Assembly: GCA_905214545.1 (NCBI GenBank)
Contig: CAJMMO010000001.1
Location: 1 to 64,000 of the forward strand
Length of the DNA: 64,000 nt
Direction: 5' to 3'
DNA from: an uncultured bacterium
GTDB taxonomy: Bacteria; Bacillota; Bacilli; Lactobacillales; Lactobacillaceae
The notes under the pieces are model-generated. The model saw only the letters and a program-made list of their open reading frames with translations, did no database searches and was not told the origin of the DNA. This document shows, one piece after another, positions 61,229-64,000 of this stretch (its first letter is position 1; every line of letters starts with the position of its first letter). Made by a program: the position numbers and the translations under genes.

Positions 61229-62116
61229 ATGGCAATTAAAACTTTAACTGTCGTCTCCGCCGGGACCCTGGGCAGCCAGATCGCGCTGATGGCCGCCCTG
61301 CACGGCGTCAAAGTCAAGATCTGGAACGGCCACACCGACCGGGCCCACAAGCGCCTTCAGACTTACCTGCCGATGTTTAAGCAGGGCATGGGCCTGACCG
61401 ACGAGCAAGTGGCTGCCGGTAAGGCCAACATCGAAGTCGTCACCAACGACTGGAGCGTGCCGTTTAAGGACACCGACCTGGTCATCGAGGCCACGGCCGA
61501 AAAGGTCGACGTGAAAAAAGACGTCCTGGAAAAAATCAGCGAGCAAGTTCCTGCCGACACTCCGATTGCTTCCAACTCTTCGACGATGCTGCCAAGCCAG
61601 CTGAGCAAGCTGGTTTCTCACCCGGAGCGTTTTTTACACATCCACTTCGCCAACCACATCTGGCAGCTGAACACTGCCGAGATCGTGGGTTCCGACAAGA
61701 CCAAGCCGGAATACCTGGCCGAGGCCAAGGCCTTTGCCGAGCAGATCGGGATGCTGCCGATCATGCTGAAAAAGGAAAACCCGGGCTACATCATGAACGC
61801 CTTGCTGATTCCGATGCTGCAGTCGGCGCTGTGGGTCTGGGCCAACGGCGTGGCCGACCCGGAGACCATCGACCGCGACTGGATCAACTCCTCGGGCATG
61901 CCGATGGGGCCGTTCATGGTCTTAGACATGGTGGGCCTGCGCACGTCCTACAACATTGCCGCTGCGCGTGCTGAAAGCGACCCGGCTTCGAAGATCATCG
62001 CCGCCAAATTAAAGGAGATGCTCGACGAAGGCCGCACCGGCGAAGCTGCCGGCCAGGGCTTTTACAGCTACCCGCACCCAGCCTTTGAAGACCCCGACTT
62101 TATGAAAAAGGGTTAG
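61229..62116 (+). CDS. 3-hydroxyacyl-CoA dehydrogenase-like protein
   Basis: A 295-residue protein with the fold of 3-hydroxybutyryl-CoA/3-hydroxyacyl-CoA dehydrogenases: N-terminal NAD domain, then a helical domain (NPGYIMNALLIPML; GPFMVLDMVGLRTSYNI). The catalytic pair His139-Glu151 is kept. The dinucleotide loop reads SAGTLGSQIA instead of the usual GAGTMGxGIA, so cofactor binding may be altered. No beta-oxidation genes are present, and lactobacilli usually lack that pathway. Stand-alone copies are widespread in lactobacilli; the real substrate is unknown. AGAGAG precedes the ATG. Confidence 0.85.
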   Translation: MAIKTLTVVSAGTLGSQIALMAALHGVKVKIWNGHTDRAHKRLQTYLPMFKQGMGLTDEQVAAGKANIEVVTNDWSVPFKDTDLVIEATAEKVDVKKDVLEKISEQVPADTPIASNSSTMLPSQLSKLVSHPERFLHIHFANHIWQLNTAEIVGSDKTKPEYLAEAKAFAEQIGMLPIMLKKENPGYIMNALLIPMLQSALWVWANGVADPETIDRDWINSSGMPMGPFMVLDMVGLRTSYNIAAARAESDPASKIIAAKLKEMLDEGRTGEAAGQGFYSYPHPAFEDPDFMKKG

Positions 62117-62121
62117 CGTAT

Positions 62122-62159
62122 AAAAAAAAGAGCTCAGCTTAGCTGAGCTCTTTTTTTTT
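62122..62159 (+). terminator. Bidirectional terminator before yidC
   Basis: AAAAAGAGCTCAGC and GCTGAGCTCTTTTT form a perfect stem with a three-base loop and long A and T runs. It lies between two convergent genes. Confidence 0.95.
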
Positions 62160-62169
62160 ATGCAATTAG

Positions 62170-63162
62170 CTATTCTTTTTTATCGTCTTCGTCGTGTTTT
62201 TCCTGCAGCTTGCGCAGCCGTTCTTCATTGCGCTTGCGCAAGTCAGTGTGCATCTCGTGGACTTCTTGCTGTTTTTCGGCCTTCTTTTCCTGGTCGAACA
62301 TGTCGGCAATGGTCTGGTCGGTGACGACTTCCTTGATTGGCTCTTTGGCCAGCTCGCGGGCAACTTCCTTCTTAACGCTTGGCTGCAGCAAGAAGGTGGT
62401 GATCAGCTGCTGGATGATGGCGATGATCCCGCCGATCAAAAAGTACAGGGCCAAGGCGCCCGGCGCTGACAGCGAGATGAAGAAAGTCATCAGCGGGTTC
62501 AAGGCAAGCGTAGCCTGCATGGCCTTTTTCTGCTGCTCGGGGATGCCGATCAACGAGATGTAGCCCTGGACCACGTACAAGGCCGTGGCGATAATGGTGA
62601 GCAGCAATGACCGCTGCCCCAGGGAGATCCCGAAGAAGGTCGTGTGGGCCAGCACCGTGGAGTAGGCGACGGCCTGGTAAATCCCGATCATGATCGGCAG
62701 CTGGATTAACAGCGGCAGGCAGCCCATGCCGCCCGTCATCGACAGGTTGTTTTCCCGGTAGATGCGCATCTGCAGCTGGCTCAATTCCACCTGCTGGGCC
62801 TGGGTTAAGTCAGGCCGCTTCATGGCCTTTTGCACCCGCTGCATCTGCGGCTGGAGCTTAGCCACCTTTTCCTGCTGGCGGACCGCCTTTTTCTGCGATG
62901 ACAGCATGAACGGCATCAAGATCAAGCGCACTGCAAAGGTGATGATCGTGATGGCCCAGCCGGCGCCGTTAGGACCCGAAATCGCGTTTTTAACCGCGAT
63001 CATGATGTTTTGAATCGGGCGGCCGAACAGGACGTAGACCCAGTAGTACGGGCCGCTTGTCGGCGCCTTAGTGATGCTTTGCTTGCTGCAGCCGCTGACG
63101 ATTAGCGCCAGCATGGCTGCAAAAACTATTAATGTTAAAATTTTCTGTCTTTTTTTACTCAT
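62170..63162 (-). CDS. yidC: Membrane protein insertase YidC
   Basis: Inserts proteins into the cytoplasmic membrane with or without the Sec channel. The 330-residue protein is a YidC/SpoIIIJ-type lipoprotein with Cys25 in LIVSGC and five membrane helices. The conserved Arg in the hydrophilic groove is in FAVRLILMPF. The long Lys/Glu-rich cytoplasmic tail (about 265-330) can contact ribosomes, as in YidC2 of streptococci. Two copies are common in lactobacilli; only one is in this window. Confidence 0.95.
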   Translation of the reverse strand: MSKKRQKILTLIVFAAMLALIVSGCSKQSITKAPTSGPYYWVYVLFGRPIQNIMIAVKNAISGPNGAGWAITIITFAVRLILMPFMLSSQKKAVRQQEKVAKLQPQMQRVQKAMKRPDLTQAQQVELSQLQMRIYRENNLSMTGGMGCLPLLIQLPIMIGIYQAVAYSTVLAHTTFFGISLGQRSLLLTIIATALYVVQGYISLIGIPEQQKKAMQATLALNPLMTFFISLSAPGALALYFLIGGIIAIIQQLITTFLLQPSVKKEVARELAKEPIKEVVTDQTIADMFDQEKKAEKQQEVHEMHTDLRKRNEERLRKLQEKHDEDDKKE

Positions 63163-63220
63163 GCATACCTCTTTATTAAAAAAGCACTGCTAAGAAGTTT
63201 ACTAGCTTTAGGCTTTTGCT

Positions 63221-63496
63221 TCAATAAGCGACGCGGAAATCAGGGTAGGCGGGCGCCTTGATTTCTTGAATGTCATAGTTTGCAATCAGGCCCGCCAGGT
63301 AGGTCTGCCGGGTTAAGGCCAGCAAGAACATGCCGATGTTTTTGTCTTCGCCCTGGGCGATGACCTCGACAGTCCCATCCAACTCGTTTTTCACCTGGCC
63401 GGTCAGGCCAAAGCGCTGGGCTTCTTTTTTACAGGTAAAGCGGAAGCCGACGCCCTGCACCGTGCCGTAGAAAATAATCTTCTTCGTCTTTTTCAT
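63221..63496 (-). CDS. Acylphosphatase
   Basis: A 91-residue protein hydrolysing acyl phosphates. The catalytic Arg19 is in GTVQGVGFRF and the catalytic Asn37 in GQVKNELDG. The gene is divergent from the rRNA methylase gene, a pairing (acylphosphatase, SpoU methylase, yidC) found in other lactobacilli. Its start ATG 63496 follows AAAGAAAG. Confidence 0.95.
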   Translation of the reverse strand: MKKTKKIIFYGTVQGVGFRFTCKKEAQRFGLTGQVKNELDGTVEVIAQGEDKNIGMFLLALTRQTYLAGLIANYDIQEIKAPAYPDFRVAY

Positions 63497-63565
63497 TGCG
63501 ATCTTTCTTTTTTATGAAAAAATCCGTGCGTTACAATAAAATATTAGCAGATAAAGGAGAAAAAG

Positions 63566-64000
63566 ATGCAAGTCATAAATTCAGTAAAAAATCCCTTGGT
63601 GAAAAAAACCGCCAAGCTCTTGAATAAAAAATACAGAAAGCAGGACGCGGCCTACCTGATCGAAGGCTTCCACTTGGTGACCGAGGCCTTGGCCAGCGGG
63701 GCGGCCTACCAGCTGCTTTTAGGCACCGAAGAGGCCTTGAATCAACTAAAGCAAAAGGGCTTCGGCTACTCCGACAAAAAGGCCGTCCAGGTGAGTCAAG
63801 CCATCTGCGAGCGTTTATCAGCCACCAAGCAGTCGCAAGACGTCTTCATGGTGCTGCCGATCAACCAGCCGAAGAGCTTCAGCTTTTCCTACGGTAAGTG
63901 GGTCGTCTTAGACGAGCTCGCCGACCCCGGCAACGTCGGCACCATCATCCGGACCGCAGACGCAGCCGGTTTTGACGGCGTCGTCTTGTCGAAAAACACG
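63566..64000 (+). CDS. SpoU/TrmH-family RNA 2'-O-methyltransferase (cut by window end)
   Basis: The first 145 codons of a TrmH-family rRNA methylase. The N-terminal part (VINSVKNPLVKKTAKLLNKKYRK, LIEGFHLVTEAL) is the substrate-binding domain and LDELADPGNVGTIIRTADAAGFD is the beginning of the SPOUT catalytic domain. AAAGGAGA precedes the ATG. A TACAAT at 63533-63538 is a -10 candidate. The rest lies beyond position 64000, so the target cannot be judged. Confidence 0.92.
   Translation, partial: MQVINSVKNPLVKKTAKLLNKKYRKQDAAYLIEGFHLVTEALASGAAYQLLLGTEEALNQLKQKGFGYSDKKAVQVSQAICERLSATKQSQDVFMVLPINQPKSFSFSYGKWVVLDELADPGNVGTIIRTADAAGFDGVVLSKNT

Overview
The window is about 64 kb of Lactobacillus-type chromosome. 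Four things point there: SLAP (S-layer associated) domains in two exported proteins, an LPxTG protein with a YSIRK-like signal, T-box leaders before argS and thrS with an SMK-box (SAM-III) leader before metK, and gene order resembling Bacillus subtilis (yhaO-N-M, prsA-yhaH-hit-ecsAB, polA-mutM-coaE-nrdR-dnaB-dnaI-thrS, infC-rpmI-rplT, yqeG-H-nadD-yqeK-rsfS). The DNA is GC-rich with a strong preference for C or G at third codon positions, which fits the high-GC branch of Lactobacillus (L. delbrueckii-like). The species cannot be fixed from sequence alone. No insertion sequence, prophage, CRISPR array or broken gene was seen.

Layout. 1-7 kb: a tRNA-Val end, metK under an SMK box, then leftward glpO and glpK (glycerol use, each with a catabolite-repression site), a LysR regulator and a PAP2 phosphatase. 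6.9-9.2 kb: a TetR-permease-ATPase operon with two operator-like palindromes. 9.2-18.7 kb: leuS with an unusual leader, a MurJ-like flippase, a cupin plus carboxymuconolactone decarboxylase pair, a HAD phosphatase, an aldo-keto reductase, tRNA-Leu, dacA and nnrD. 18.7-25.7 kb: a four-repeat SLAP protein, T-box argS followed closely by a class II aldolase, a pseudouridine synthase and a class A PBP. 25.7-38 kb: YlbF, yhaO-yhaN-yhaM, prsA, yhaH-like, hit, ecsAB, trmB, thioredoxin, ytpR, murC and an L,D-transpeptidase. 38-47 kb: the DNA repair and replication-initiation operon and T-box thrS. 47-52.5 kb: a SLAP/M23 cell-wall hydrolase and a 1334-residue DUF285 LPxTG surface protein. 52.5-64 kb: the IF3-L35-L20 operon, the yqeG-to-yceD ribosome and NAD cluster, an ArlRS-like two-component system, a hydroxyacyl-CoA dehydrogenase-like protein, yidC, an acylphosphatase and the start of a SpoU rRNA methylase.

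The genes serve three main ends: translation and tRNA charging (metK, leuS, argS, thrS, trmB, infC operon, rsfS, tmcAL), envelope construction (dacA, PBP1A, murC, L,D-transpeptidase, flippase, prsA, yidC, SLAP and DUF285 proteins), and DNA replication and repair.

No clearly undescribed multi-gene system is visible. The most striking single observation is the threonyl-tRNA synthetase: all four residues of the bacterial editing site (HxxxH plus CxxxH) appear to be replaced, while the LeuRS editing motifs in the same window are intact. Other points worth a second look are an apparent AUA start of infC, the non-T-box leuS leader, the TetR operator pair, a terminator overlapping the cupin promoter, and compaction of the yqeG-yceD cluster.
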